A stretch of DNA of 64,000 nt from an uncultured Bacteroides sp. (GTDB lineage Bacteria; Bacteroidota; Bacteroidia; Bacteroidales; Bacteroidaceae): assembly GCA_958477465.1 (NCBI GenBank), contig CAUEFX010000011.1, positions 14,095 to 78,094 on the forward strand, written 5' to 3'. Shown piece after piece: positions 18,102 through 28,500 of the stretch (within the stretch, counting starts at the first letter, position 1; each line of letters starts with the position of its first letter). The notes below the pieces were generated by a model. It saw only the letters and a list, made by a program, of their open reading frames with translations, searched no databases and was not told where the DNA came from. Position numbers and translations under genes: made by a program.

Positions 18102-21100
18102 TTATTTCTTTATAATCTTCAGTGCCTTCAGAATTTTACTATCCTGTTTTATATTAATAAAATAAATACCAGCAGCACCATTTACACTTAAATGAACATT
18201 TTCGCCATCAGCTACCATCGTTTCTTTTACACTAACCGTTTTTCCTGTAGCATCGAATACTTCAACGGTATATGTGCCCCCATTTACAAAACGGATATTT
18301 AATTCATCTACAAACGGATTCGGGTAAGCATTATAAGCAATTTCCAATTCGCTATCAGCAAAACCGCTTCCGTCATCTTTCACTGTTACTGAACGGTACG
18401 TTTGGGATACTGCTCCCCAACTATTCTCCAATGTCAAGATAGCGTTGAATTCGCCTTCTGAAGGATAAGCCGCTAGCACACTTCCTGCTTCACCCGTTCC
18501 TGCAATATCTCCATTAATCTGGGCGTCTTCCAATTTCCAAGACGGTTTAGTCTCAACTTTAAAGATACTGCCTGAGATAAATGGTGCACCTGTCCCATAA
18601 GTGATATCTACTGGAACATATTGGTTCACCCCCTGAGAGACGGTCTTGATTTCAGTCATATAACCTTTCAGAGTCTTGTCGCTACCTGTACTAAGAATTT
18701 CATTATTTTCATTTGGCTCTGTCTCAAAATCCCAATAGCCAATCAATGATTCCGGTATTACTGTTTGGTGTTCCATTGATTTTTTTACTTCCTCTGTAGT
18801 CAGACCTTTATTATACAATTGGAATTCATCCAGATAACCATCAAAACCGGCTCTATTGGCAGCAATACCACCAACCATGATCGTGTAAGCATTCTTCCAG
18901 TCTTTTACATTCGTTATCTTCTCACCACTATTGATAAGCTTTCCGTTGATATACAACCGAACATCACGTCCGTTATTATAATCTACCACCAATGCCAAAT
19001 GATACCATTGGTTAGGAACAAAAGTAAAATCCTCTGCTACGAGTTTGGTTTCTGTACCGGCTCCAGATTCTCTTTTCTTCAAATTGAATGAAAGTTTATT
19101 AACTTGGTTAGTTTCTAAACCATCACCTTGGCCTGAAGTTATATGTGTCCAAAGCCAGCCCCAATCACTGTCCGGCCAGCGATCTTCCGCTGCACGTATA
19201 TTCAGTAGATGTGTACCACTGCTTATGTGATTAAATACAGCCGGTTTAAACCAGAAAGCAATACTGAAAGGAGATTGACTATTAAAGTTCAATTGACCGG
19301 CAGGAACCCCAAAAGCAATCTCATTCAATCGCAAGCCACGAGAGACATATCCGTCTGCATAGCGTCCTGTATATTTATATATTACCTCATCACCCTTTTC
19401 TATTGTAATAGGCTCCTCACTGTCATTTGCTGTCAATGTTTTAATTTCAGGCATAGCTCCTACCTCTTCAGAAGAAATCTGAATTAGCGCTTGATGTAAT
19501 TCCACACTTTCTCCTGAAGTAATACGAAGGTCATAAATGCCGATTTCTTCAAGAGAAGCTTCAAGTGATGCGGAACTTGGGAATTCATTAATAACGACTC
19601 CAGTCTGTGCATCCAGAATTTCCCATTTATCAGCCGGTGCGTGAGTTGGGTCAATGTACTTAATCATAAATAATTCATTAGCCTTAATTACTGGTTTATC
19701 AATCTCAATACCTTCAACAGCTGTATTATCCGGTGCAACCAGCCAGTCCGTCCAAGCAATTTCAGACTCACTCTTACCATCCAAAGCAACCGCAGCAACT
19801 CCTAATTTGACCTTTTTACTACCCTCTATATCAAATGGAGCACTCACTACATAAGCTGCCCATGAAGTAGTGGCCGTACACATAATCGGTTCGTCTCCCT
19901 CCTGCTGCATATAGATTTTATAGTACCAAGTATTAACATCTTCATTATAGATAGGTTCTTCAGGATGAGCGACATCACGATCCTTCATTTTGAAGGATAA
20001 TTTAAAATCTAATCCTTTGTAATTGGTAGTCAAAGCTTTAGAGTTGGTGATGGTTGGCTGAACCGGAGTCACAGCATCTGAACGTGTCAATGAAATCTCA
20101 CCAATCAGTACTTTAAAATCAGCAGATGTATTCTCAAAACTCAAACCAAGCATAGCAAGCGTTTTATTATTCAATCTTAAAGCCCCCGGGATCACACCAA
20201 CCTTAATGTTTTTCTCAACCCACTCCTTACTTGAAACCATACCGCTTTTGACAATAGCCGATACTTCTGTGTTTTCCGTACCTTCTGCTGCACATGCTAC
20301 AGTCATAGATCCTGTACCGCTAACAACCTTATAACGGATAGTCAATACATCACCGGTCTTTAGTGGATATTTGGTTTTAAACAAGTGTAGGTATTCTTTA
20401 TCAGTCTGGCCTGCTATAGAAAGACAAGACCCGCCAAACCAAGCGTCGTCCCAAGTAAACTCAGCCTTCAAACCCTTTTCCGGGACATCCTTCACATCTC
20501 TTCCCATAAAATCGGAAGTAAACCACCATCTCCATGTAGGCAAATAATCTTGTATGCCGATATTGTACCATTCATTGTTGAATGTTGTCTGTCCGTCGAC
20601 ATTGAAGAAAGTACCATTACCCAAATTGAAATAGGTAACAAATGGTTCTGCCGCCAAATCATCAGCAGCCAACACACTACGAGCAGTAATGAACTTAGAA
20701 AAACCATGAAAATCTTTGGCAGTTGTAGAATGTCTTAAAATATTTTTTATCTCCAAATCATTTACAGGATTATAAGTAGACCCCGTAAATACATTCTCAC
20801 TAATCAACTGATATGTTTTTTGCTTGGTCAATGGGCTGGAACCTAATTCTCCTCTTCCTTCAAAAATCATATTCATATTATGAGCTCCCCAAATTCCTAC
20901 AGAAATCTCTGCATTTTCTAAAGCAATCCAATCAGCTACAGATCTACCTTGAAAATCCATGCCACCATATACGTCATAAGAAGAACGGCCTGTAAAACTT
21001 TTTGCCGTGCTCTGAGAAGTAGACAGCCCGCTCGCTCCCCAGTTATAATTCATGAAATATGCATCGGATGTAGGATTCCCATTCCAATGAAACCAATCCT

Positions 21101-21875
21101 GGTTCGAAGAGCTAAGTGCATCTGTTCCACCGACAGACCCTCCACTACTCATTAGAGAGTACCAGGCATTAGTAAAATACGGCCATTTTGCATCTTCTCG
21201 TTTAGCAAAACATTCGGACAGTAATGTCTTCAATGCAGTAGCACTTAAGCCTGAACCAATATTGAATTCCGAGTTATAACCGATTCCGTCAATACCATAG
21301 TATCGCAAAAATTTCAGCAATTTGTCTGCGCCACCATCAATCATGGCTTTCATTGTCTGCCCATGCCCACCATCTGTTGCATTAATTGTCGCAGCCCAAG
21401 GTATGGCAGCCAATGTCGATGTCCTTACACCATTCTTATGACAAACATCCGTAAAGGCGCCGGCCATACGAATCATTGGAGCTGTCCAATTTCCATAGAT
21501 GTCAACATAACTCCACATACTAAACACCTCCGAATCAAAAAAATAAGAGGGTAGTGATTTCCATCCTCCACCATCAGTTGCACCAATCGGGCACCACCAT
21601 AAAAGTTTTCTGTCCGAAGTCATTTCCGGATCAATCTGAGTAGCCGAATGTGTAAAACGCTCTTTAGGCTTCACACGAGAAATAAAGAACTCTTCATCCT
21701 CGGCTGCTGCATCTGAGAACAAAGCAGTTCCTGGTTGCCAATTGGAATAGGCTTCATAAAAAGAGATACTCTTACCACTTTCATTCACATACATCGGATG
21801 TGAAGGAACTTGGGCGAATGCCACGCTACTCATCAACAGACAAATCCCTACATAATAACGTTTGATTTTTTCCAT
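18102..21875 (-). CDS. GH85 endo-beta-N-acetylglucosaminidase with LamG and T9SS-like C-terminal domain
   Basis: A 1257-residue exported protein (signal ends at VAFA). The N-terminal catalytic barrel (about 70-450) contains LLWWCPIG, SMWSYVDIYG and GIDGIGYNSEFN. N201 and E203 of the N-x-E motif correspond to the Asn/Glu pair of GH85 enzymes acting by substrate assistance. These enzymes cut the chitobiose core of N-glycans. A galactose-binding-like domain, Ig-like parts, a LamG-type domain (about 860-1060) and a sorting-type C-terminus with PNPFVDELNI follow. It is the fourth gene of the locus, 71 bp after the surface lipoprotein gene. Confidence 0.88.
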   Translation of the reverse strand: MEKIKRYYVGICLLMSSVAFAQVPSHPMYVNESGKSISFYEAYSNWQPGTALFSDAAAEDEEFFISRVKPKERFTHSATQIDPEMTSDRKLLWWCPIGATDGGGWKSLPSYFFDSEVFSMWSYVDIYGNWTAPMIRMAGAFTDVCHKNGVRTSTLAAIPWAATINATDGGHGQTMKAMIDGGADKLLKFLRYYGIDGIGYNSEFNIGSGLSATALKTLLSECFAKREDAKWPYFTNAWYSLMSSGGSVGGTDALSSSNQDWFHWNGNPTSDAYFMNYNWGASGLSTSQSTAKSFTGRSSYDVYGGMDFQGRSVADWIALENAEISVGIWGAHNMNMIFEGRGELGSSPLTKQKTYQLISENVFTGSTYNPVNDLEIKNILRHSTTAKDFHGFSKFITARSVLAADDLAAEPFVTYFNLGNGTFFNVDGQTTFNNEWYNIGIQDYLPTWRWWFTSDFMGRDVKDVPEKGLKAEFTWDDAWFGGSCLSIAGQTDKEYLHLFKTKYPLKTGDVLTIRYKVVSGTGSMTVACAAEGTENTEVSAIVKSGMVSSKEWVEKNIKVGVIPGALRLNNKTLAMLGLSFENTSADFKVLIGEISLTRSDAVTPVQPTITNSKALTTNYKGLDFKLSFKMKDRDVAHPEEPIYNEDVNTWYYKIYMQQEGDEPIMCTATTSWAAYVVSAPFDIEGSKKVKLGVAAVALDGKSESEIAWTDWLVAPDNTAVEGIEIDKPVIKANELFMIKYIDPTHAPADKWEILDAQTGVVINEFPSSASLEASLEEIGIYDLRITSGESVELHQALIQISSEEVGAMPEIKTLTANDSEEPITIEKGDEVIYKYTGRYADGYVSRGLRLNEIAFGVPAGQLNFNSQSPFSIAFWFKPAVFNHISSGTHLLNIRAAEDRWPDSDWGWLWTHITSGQGDGLETNQVNKLSFNLKKRESGAGTETKLVAEDFTFVPNQWYHLALVVDYNNGRDVRLYINGKLINSGEKITNVKDWKNAYTIMVGGIAANRAGFDGYLDEFQLYNKGLTTEEVKKSMEHQTVIPESLIGYWDFETEPNENNEILSTGSDKTLKGYMTEIKTVSQGVNQYVPVDITYGTGAPFISGSIFKVETKPSWKLEDAQINGDIAGTGEAGSVLAAYPSEGEFNAILTLENSWGAVSQTYRSVTVKDDGSGFADSELEIAYNAYPNPFVDELNIRFVNGGTYTVEVFDATGKTVSVKETMVADGENVHLSVNGAAGIYFINIKQDSKILKALKIIKK

Positions 21876-21900
21876 AAAAGTAAAATTTGATTAATTAAAC

Positions 21901-21921
21901 CCCGGAGTAAAACACTCCGGG
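21901..21921 (-). terminator. Small hairpin between the surface lipoprotein and GH85 genes
   Basis: Perfect 8-bp stem cccggagt/actccggg with a 5-nt loop in a 71-bp gap. The T-run behind it on the minus strand is weak, so it is more likely a processing or partial attenuation signal than a full stop. Confidence 0.5.
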
Positions 21922-21946
21922 AGTAACACTATATCTAAATGATTGA

Positions 21947-23809
21947 TTATAAGTTAACAGTACCATTAATCGTAGACTGCTTGTTTGAAATTCCTACCTT
22001 AAAATTGAAAATCAACCTTCCTCCTTCTACTTTCAATGTACCACTCAATAAGTTGACAAGAGTCTGCTCTTCCTCTGATTTATAATACGTTACTTTCCCT
22101 GATAAGTTCTTGCCTATTTCATAAGTATGTGTGTCTTCCAAATTAATATCCTGATCGAAATCAAAAGTCACATAATTCGTATAATTATTTTGTTCAATCT
22201 CTTCCTCAATATAAATCGAAAGTGTTTTCAATGTCTCTTGATACCATACGAATCTATCATCGAATGTAAGGTCATAAATATCAATGCCGTCAGCATTCCG
22301 TACCAAAATTTCTTTTCCTGCTTTTACAACATTTCCCTTATCGTCTGTTATAGAAACGGTTATCGTTGAGGTTCCTGCAGCAACAGCGGTCACAACTCCT
22401 ACAGCATTTACGATAGCGACTTCTTCGTTAGAAGATTCCCAAACAAAACGCTTCTCCGGAATATTTTTCAAATTGGCCTTTACCTCAGTCGCAAATTTGA
22501 AAGACTCACCAGCATAATAGGAATCCGCAACATTTATAAAACTGATGGAATTGACTTTTAATAAAACCTTAAAATGACATTTTGCACTCTTGTCTCTTGA
22601 TGTAGCAATAATATCAACTTCTCCTGGAGAACGGAATACAACTAATCCATCATTCCCTACCGTTGCTATATCTTCATCAGAAGAGGTCCACATCACAGGC
22701 CAATAATCAGTAATACCAAAAGGTGCCACATCAACTTCTGGGAACAAATTATAAAAAGATACATCTTCTATTGTATATTCCGGATTAAGCATAGTGACAG
22801 ATTCAACCGTATAATCATTTTTATCATAAACCTCACAACTGGCTGTCACTTTCCGACCTTCTGCTTCTATTGTCACGGTTGCATTCCCCGGTATCCCTCC
22901 GGAAGTAACCACAATAATGTATTCTCCAGATACCTCATTGCGCATTCCATGCTTATTCACAACCAATCCTTCGCCGGAAGTTGACACTTTAAAATCAAGA
23001 TTGTCTATCGTTGCCTGATCATCCGGATATGCCCTATAATACGCAACAATCGTATCCTTTCCCTTTTCATCATTATTAATTGTAAATTTATAGCTGCTCT
23101 GCTCTATTTCTACTATTTCAGCCCCTTCAAAAGGCAATAAAGACAAATACAATTTCACTTTTACATAAACTTCGCATTCTATCTCTACCGCTCCTAACTT
23201 AGCTATTATTTTCACAGGCTCTTCTTTCCGGACATTTTGCGGATGAATACCTATTTTGTAGGTACCCTCTTGTGTTGTTTCCTGCAATTTACTTGCATTA
23301 TCCACTAATAATACAGATTCATCAGAGGAAATAAATTCTAATGGATAAAGTTCTAACAAATCAGGAGCTATGTTTATAACCAACGAGTCTGAAATAGTAC
23401 TGGGATTGATATAATATTTACTCTGCTCGAACGAGAAGCTCGGATCTGCCGGTCCGATGCGCTCCGTCACAGTCACAACAGCCAACAAATAACGTCCATC
23501 CTGAAGAGTCGCTTTCACTATCGCTTCTCCATAATTAATTCCTGTAACTTTACCGGATTCATCAATTGCCGCCACACTTCCCTGTATACCGTCATCGGGA
23601 ATTTCCTCTTTAATAGTCCAAACGACTTCTCCCGGAAAAATATCTTCTCCTGCAGCAAGAACTTGAAATAGGTATGACTCATTGGGATATAATGTTACTG
23701 TTGTCTTGGAAATCTTAACATACTCCATATCGTCATCCTTACACCCCGTCAAACTTAAAAAGGTAACGAATAGCGTCAAGACATAATATATAATTTTTTT
23801 GATCATCAT
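21947..23809 (-). CDS. Surface glycan-binding-type lipoprotein with Ig-like (Big_2) repeats
   Basis: A 620-residue lipoprotein (lipobox LTGC, Cys 23). The body is made of repeated Ig-like domains. Recognizable Big_2 pieces are VAAIDESGKVTGINYGEA, WTSSDEDIATVGNDG and ESSNEEVAIVNAVGVVTAV. The last 120 residues form a different beta domain. The position directly behind SusD is that of a surface glycan-binding protein (SusE/F-like role). Binding is inferred from position only, as no enzyme motif is seen. Confidence 0.75.
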   Translation of the reverse strand: MMIKKIIYYVLTLFVTFLSLTGCKDDDMEYVKISKTTVTLYPNESYLFQVLAAGEDIFPGEVVWTIKEEIPDDGIQGSVAAIDESGKVTGINYGEAIVKATLQDGRYLLAVVTVTERIGPADPSFSFEQSKYYINPSTISDSLVINIAPDLLELYPLEFISSDESVLLVDNASKLQETTQEGTYKIGIHPQNVRKEEPVKIIAKLGAVEIECEVYVKVKLYLSLLPFEGAEIVEIEQSSYKFTINNDEKGKDTIVAYYRAYPDDQATIDNLDFKVSTSGEGLVVNKHGMRNEVSGEYIIVVTSGGIPGNATVTIEAEGRKVTASCEVYDKNDYTVESVTMLNPEYTIEDVSFYNLFPEVDVAPFGITDYWPVMWTSSDEDIATVGNDGLVVFRSPGEVDIIATSRDKSAKCHFKVLLKVNSISFINVADSYYAGESFKFATEVKANLKNIPEKRFVWESSNEEVAIVNAVGVVTAVAAGTSTITVSITDDKGNVVKAGKEILVRNADGIDIYDLTFDDRFVWYQETLKTLSIYIEEEIEQNNYTNYVTFDFDQDINLEDTHTYEIGKNLSGKVTYYKSEEEQTLVNLLSGTLKVEGGRLIFNFKVGISNKQSTINGTVNL

Positions 23810-23834
23810 ATTTCTCTTATTATCTGTTTACACA

Positions 23835-25574
23835 TTAAAAATTTCTCGGAACAATACGATTATTCTCATCACGTCCTTCTGTTGGTACATCCCACCATAC
23901 ACGTGTACCGGCTGCGTTGTCTCCTCCAAGCGCTGCTTCAATATACGGGATATTCACATTCTCATTAGAGGAACTTTCGCCAAATGGGATACGCCGTATC
24001 TGCAATTCATTATCAAACGATTTATCCGGCCAGTTTCGAGCTACCCCGTTAACTTCCTTTACAACCGAAAATAGCCGAGGATATCCTGTACGTCGAAACG
24101 TGGTCCATGCTTCGGCTGATTGAGGGAAAACGGCAATATATTTTTGAGTAATGATTTTCTCCAATTTCACTTCATCCGGATCACTTTCATCCCATTTTAC
24201 CCCTACTTGTACGCCACGGCTCTGATCTGTTTCGCTAAACTCAGATTGGTAGTAATCCTTATAGACAATCTTTGTATTAGCAACAGTCTGTTTAAGATAA
24301 GCATCAGCCGCACCAGCCAGACCATTTTCTTCAAAAACCTTTCTGATTCCTTGCTCGTAAAAATCTTTTGCACTAATCCCCCCTACATTCCATTGCCGGA
24401 GTTTCGCTTCAGAAAGCAGGAAAAGCACCTCGGTAACCTTAAATAAGGTACGTGGCATATATTTAACTTGAAATTTAGAAAATGCTTTATAACCGTTCTC
24501 CGCCGGACTTGGATCTACGGAACATCCTTGACGCATACCGACGCAATCTTTTGCGACATCCAATGTCTTCTTCCCTGATGTTTTGGAATTAATGGCAGCT
24601 CCATTTTTGGAGAACCACACTTCAAGTAGCGGATTGTTATAACGTTTCATAATGTTCTCTAAAGAGGCCCCCAAACGGGAGTCCTCCCATTCTGAACTGA
24701 TTTTATGTAAAGGATGCTGATAAGTATTGCCATTATCTGTTGGTAGTCCAAAATCCTCGCTAATCAATCCTATTTCATCGTTTGCCGCATTTTCTGCAAT
24801 ATTCTGCGCTTCCTCCGGATTGACTTTCACCATATTTAATGCCATTCTTAATCGTATAGAATTGGCCAATCGTACCCAATTCCTCCAATCTCCTTTTGAA
24901 TATCCCTCTTTTTCACCTTCCACACGTCTCAATTTTTCTGCAGACGGTTTTCTTTCCTTCAAAGTTGTAATTGCTTCCCCCAAGTCATTAAAGATAGCCT
25001 TATATGTATCCTCACAAGACAGATATTCCAATGGATTTGTCTCTTTCAACTTACGATAATCATTATACGGAATCACTCCAAAAAAGTCCACCAATTCATG
25101 CATACTATAAGCATACAGAATTTGGGCTATCGCTTTCCATTCCGGAAGTCCATGACTTTCTGCAAAAAAATAGGCATGATAAAGTTGAGGAAATAATTTC
25201 TGGCTTTCACCAAGCGGACCTCCATAATATCCGTTTGGATAATCATAGGTGTGATACAAGGGCTGCCCAAAATCAAATTTGCTTTTTGAGACCGTACAAT
25301 ATCCGGCAAAAACATCTATATTCGTATTACGCTGATATTGATATTTATGTTCTCTAAAATCAATGACATACTCCATTGCCTGCCGCAATTCTCCTTCCAG
25401 CACCTCATCAGAAACATCCCCCATGCTTACGCCGTCTCCTCCGGAAGTATCACTTTGCTTATCGTCAATAATCTGCCAATCAGGATAGTCAAATGCATCT
25501 CCACAACTCCCGACAGTTAATGCGCCAATCCCCAATAGGCCGCAAAAAAATATTGATTTATATATCTTTTTCAT
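23835..25574 (-). CDS. SusD/RagB-like outer-membrane lipoprotein (SusD-like_2 type), PUL 1
   Basis: About 579 residues from ATG 25574 (TTG at 25580 is less likely). The lipobox is LTVGSC (Cys 24). Helical TPR-like stretches and the block ILYAYSMHELVDFFGVIPYNDY are typical of the SusD-like_2 subfamily. It closes over the SusC barrel and captures the glycan at the cell surface. It starts 14 bp after the SusC stop, so the two are translated together. Confidence 0.92.
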   Translation of the reverse strand: MKKIYKSIFFCGLLGIGALTVGSCGDAFDYPDWQIIDDKQSDTSGGDGVSMGDVSDEVLEGELRQAMEYVIDFREHKYQYQRNTNIDVFAGYCTVSKSKFDFGQPLYHTYDYPNGYYGGPLGESQKLFPQLYHAYFFAESHGLPEWKAIAQILYAYSMHELVDFFGVIPYNDYRKLKETNPLEYLSCEDTYKAIFNDLGEAITTLKERKPSAEKLRRVEGEKEGYSKGDWRNWVRLANSIRLRMALNMVKVNPEEAQNIAENAANDEIGLISEDFGLPTDNGNTYQHPLHKISSEWEDSRLGASLENIMKRYNNPLLEVWFSKNGAAINSKTSGKKTLDVAKDCVGMRQGCSVDPSPAENGYKAFSKFQVKYMPRTLFKVTEVLFLLSEAKLRQWNVGGISAKDFYEQGIRKVFEENGLAGAADAYLKQTVANTKIVYKDYYQSEFSETDQSRGVQVGVKWDESDPDEVKLEKIITQKYIAVFPQSAEAWTTFRRTGYPRLFSVVKEVNGVARNWPDKSFDNELQIRRIPFGESSSNENVNIPYIEAALGGDNAAGTRVWWDVPTEGRDENNRIVPRNF

Positions 25575-25588
25575 ATTCAAATGGCTAA

Positions 25589-28500
25589 TTAATATGTTAA
25601 TTTTATGTTAAACCCAAAACTACGGGTAGTCGGTAATGTAAATGAGTCTACCCCACCAAAAGCATTAGCAGCCGTTGCAGATATATCCGGATCCACCGGT
25701 GAGTCTTTGTACAAGAATCCTAAATTCCGTGCAATTAAAGACAAAACCAGATGTTTGGAAGGTCCCAGCAAATCATAAAATGTATACCCTAAAGAAATTT
25801 CCCGTAATCTGACGTTTGTTCCTTTATAAATACAGTCCAAATGCGCCCCGCCTATGGTTTCATAATAATTACGGGCTGTTATTTGCTGTCCGTCAGGTAA
25901 GTCCACCATTCCGTTATTTGTCAAACGGGCTTCTGCACTCCTTTCAGATAATCCATAAAAATCCATTTCAGCTTGTGTCAATGAGATTACTTTTCCTCCT
26001 ACTTTTCCATCTATTAAGACATAAAGAGAAAAATCCTTATAGCTAAAAGTATTATTCCATCCGAAATTAAATTTGGCATTTGCATTACCAAGGTAACGGC
26101 TATATTCGCTTGTTAATACAGGTTTTCCATCTTGTATTTTAATTTTGCCATCCTCTCCATATACAAAGTCTTTCCCGTACAAGTCTCCATAAGATCCTCC
26201 CTTAACAAACTTAGTCTGAATCTCAACGCCACTCGCGCTCATAATACAATCATCCGTTGTTCCGTCCGGTGCTGTATATGTTTCTATAATTTTGTTATCA
26301 TTGTAAGATAGATTTAGACCAGTAGTCCATCTGAAATTTTTAGTAGAAATCGCATTGTAATTAGCAGTAAATTCAATGCCACGATTTCTGATTTTACCTG
26401 AATTGATAGGTTTTGTCTGTCCTGTAGCAGTACTAATCCTCATAAACTGATTTTCCATGGTACTTTGATATGCAGTTACATCAACATTCAGTTTATTATC
26501 AAACAACGTAGCATCCAAACCAACCTCAAAAGCCCGGGTAGTCTCAGGCTTCGGATTATCAAAACTCGGATTCCTTGCATCGATGTTGCCCGTCAAAGGA
26601 TTAGCAAACTGTGCCGCATAAAATTCTGCCGGTATAGAATTGCCGACAACACTATAAGATGCTCTCAATTTCATTGCATCGACTTCAGGCATACTAAAGG
26701 GCAATAATTCTTTCAATAAAAGATTTCCCCCTACAGAATAATAGGGAAAACTCTTATATTTACCTTTGGTGGCAAATTGTTGAAATGCTTTTGACCAGTC
26801 ATTACGGAAACTAACATCCAGATATCCTTTATCCCAAAATCCGACTTGCGCTGTGGCAAAGATTGCAGTTTCCCAATTTGTTGTAGGCGTAACATCCTGT
26901 CCCGTCAACAAACTTCCTTTATAGCCTTCTTTATTAGAGCCCAAAGCACCGGATATAGGGTAAGGAATATTCGGAGAGACATAGGTGTTATCGTTTGTTT
27001 TAGTCATGTAAATAGAATGGTCCTTAATACGTTTAAGGCTAGTACCGATTGTTGCGTTAAATGAGATTTTATCTTTAAATCTTTCAGCATATGTCAACAG
27101 ATAGTCTGAATAGATCTCACGATGTGAGGCTCTGTCCCCCCAATAAGTAGCACCCAATGTTTGGTTTTTAGCCACACGTATAGTAGCCAATTCAAGTACA
27201 GTATTCTCATCATGAGTTTTATCCAAACTTACACGTCCTTGAGCAGACAGGCTTTCCAGTATTTGGTATTTCGCTGTAAAGGAAGCCATTATACGATCGC
27301 GAAAAGCCTCATCATCAATCGCATCCAACATGAAATAAGGATTATTGATATACGGATTATTCACCCATGGAAAATTTTGTACTGCCACACCTTCCAGATT
27401 GGGATTCACCACATCATTTTCCTTGTTCGGATCAAGAGCAGGATTGGTTACCAACGGATCATTCTTATCTGCAATATAAGTTCTATACTGGTCAAAATAG
27501 CGTAAATCTATTGTTGCAGGAGTCAGATATAGTCCCGGTAATGCGCCTTTTGCCTTGCCGATAACAGGACGATTGTTCGTTTTCTGAGTCACATAATTCA
27601 ATGAAAGGTCCAATTTTAATTTTTCATTAAACAGATTATAGCTTTGCTTAAAAAGGAGATTATGCCTCACAAATTTGTTTTTATCCATCAAACCTTTCTG
27701 TACAGTATTCCCATAAGAAAAATAAGTACTGGAATGTTCAGTCCCTCCATTTAATGAAATCGAATTATTATAAGTCTGTCCTGTTTTAAAAAAATCAGTA
27801 ATATTATTACCTGGATTTTTAGTTAAATAAGGGAACATAGCCAACTGATCATCTGTTATATCAGAAATTTTACTACCCCAGGCATTATAACGTACTTCAC
27901 TGCCCACTATTTCAGGGGCAAAGACTTTCTGTTGTTCCGGATAGACCAAAGGTGTTTCCATCGTCAGGTTACTGGAAAAGTCCACTTTAACTTTACCTTC
28001 GTGCCCGCTTTTCGTAGTAATGATAATGACACCGTTATTAGCAGCACTACCATACAATGCAGCGGCATTGGGCCCTTTCAAGATGGATATATTCGCAATG
28101 TCATCCGGATTGATAGTGGACAGTAAATCACCTCCGTCACGAGAAGCAGCCATAAGGATTTCCTGAGATTGTCCGGACATTCCATTCGACATCGGAATTC
28201 CATCCAATACTATTAATGGTTGGTTATTGCCTAAAATAGAACTTTGCCCACGGAGAGTTATTTTAGAAGAGCCGCCACCGGCTCCTGAAGAATTAGGAGT
28301 AATTGTTAAACCGGCGCTCTTTCCCTGCAAGGAATTTACAAAGTTTACATCTTTTGCACGAGTTAATTCCTTACCTCCGATTTGCTGGGTGGCATAGGTC
28401 AAAGATTCTGCTTTCCTTTCGATGCCCATTGCAGTAATCACCACTTCGCCTAATTGCTGGGAATCCTCTTTCATTATTATATTAAAGGAAGTCGTTCCCG

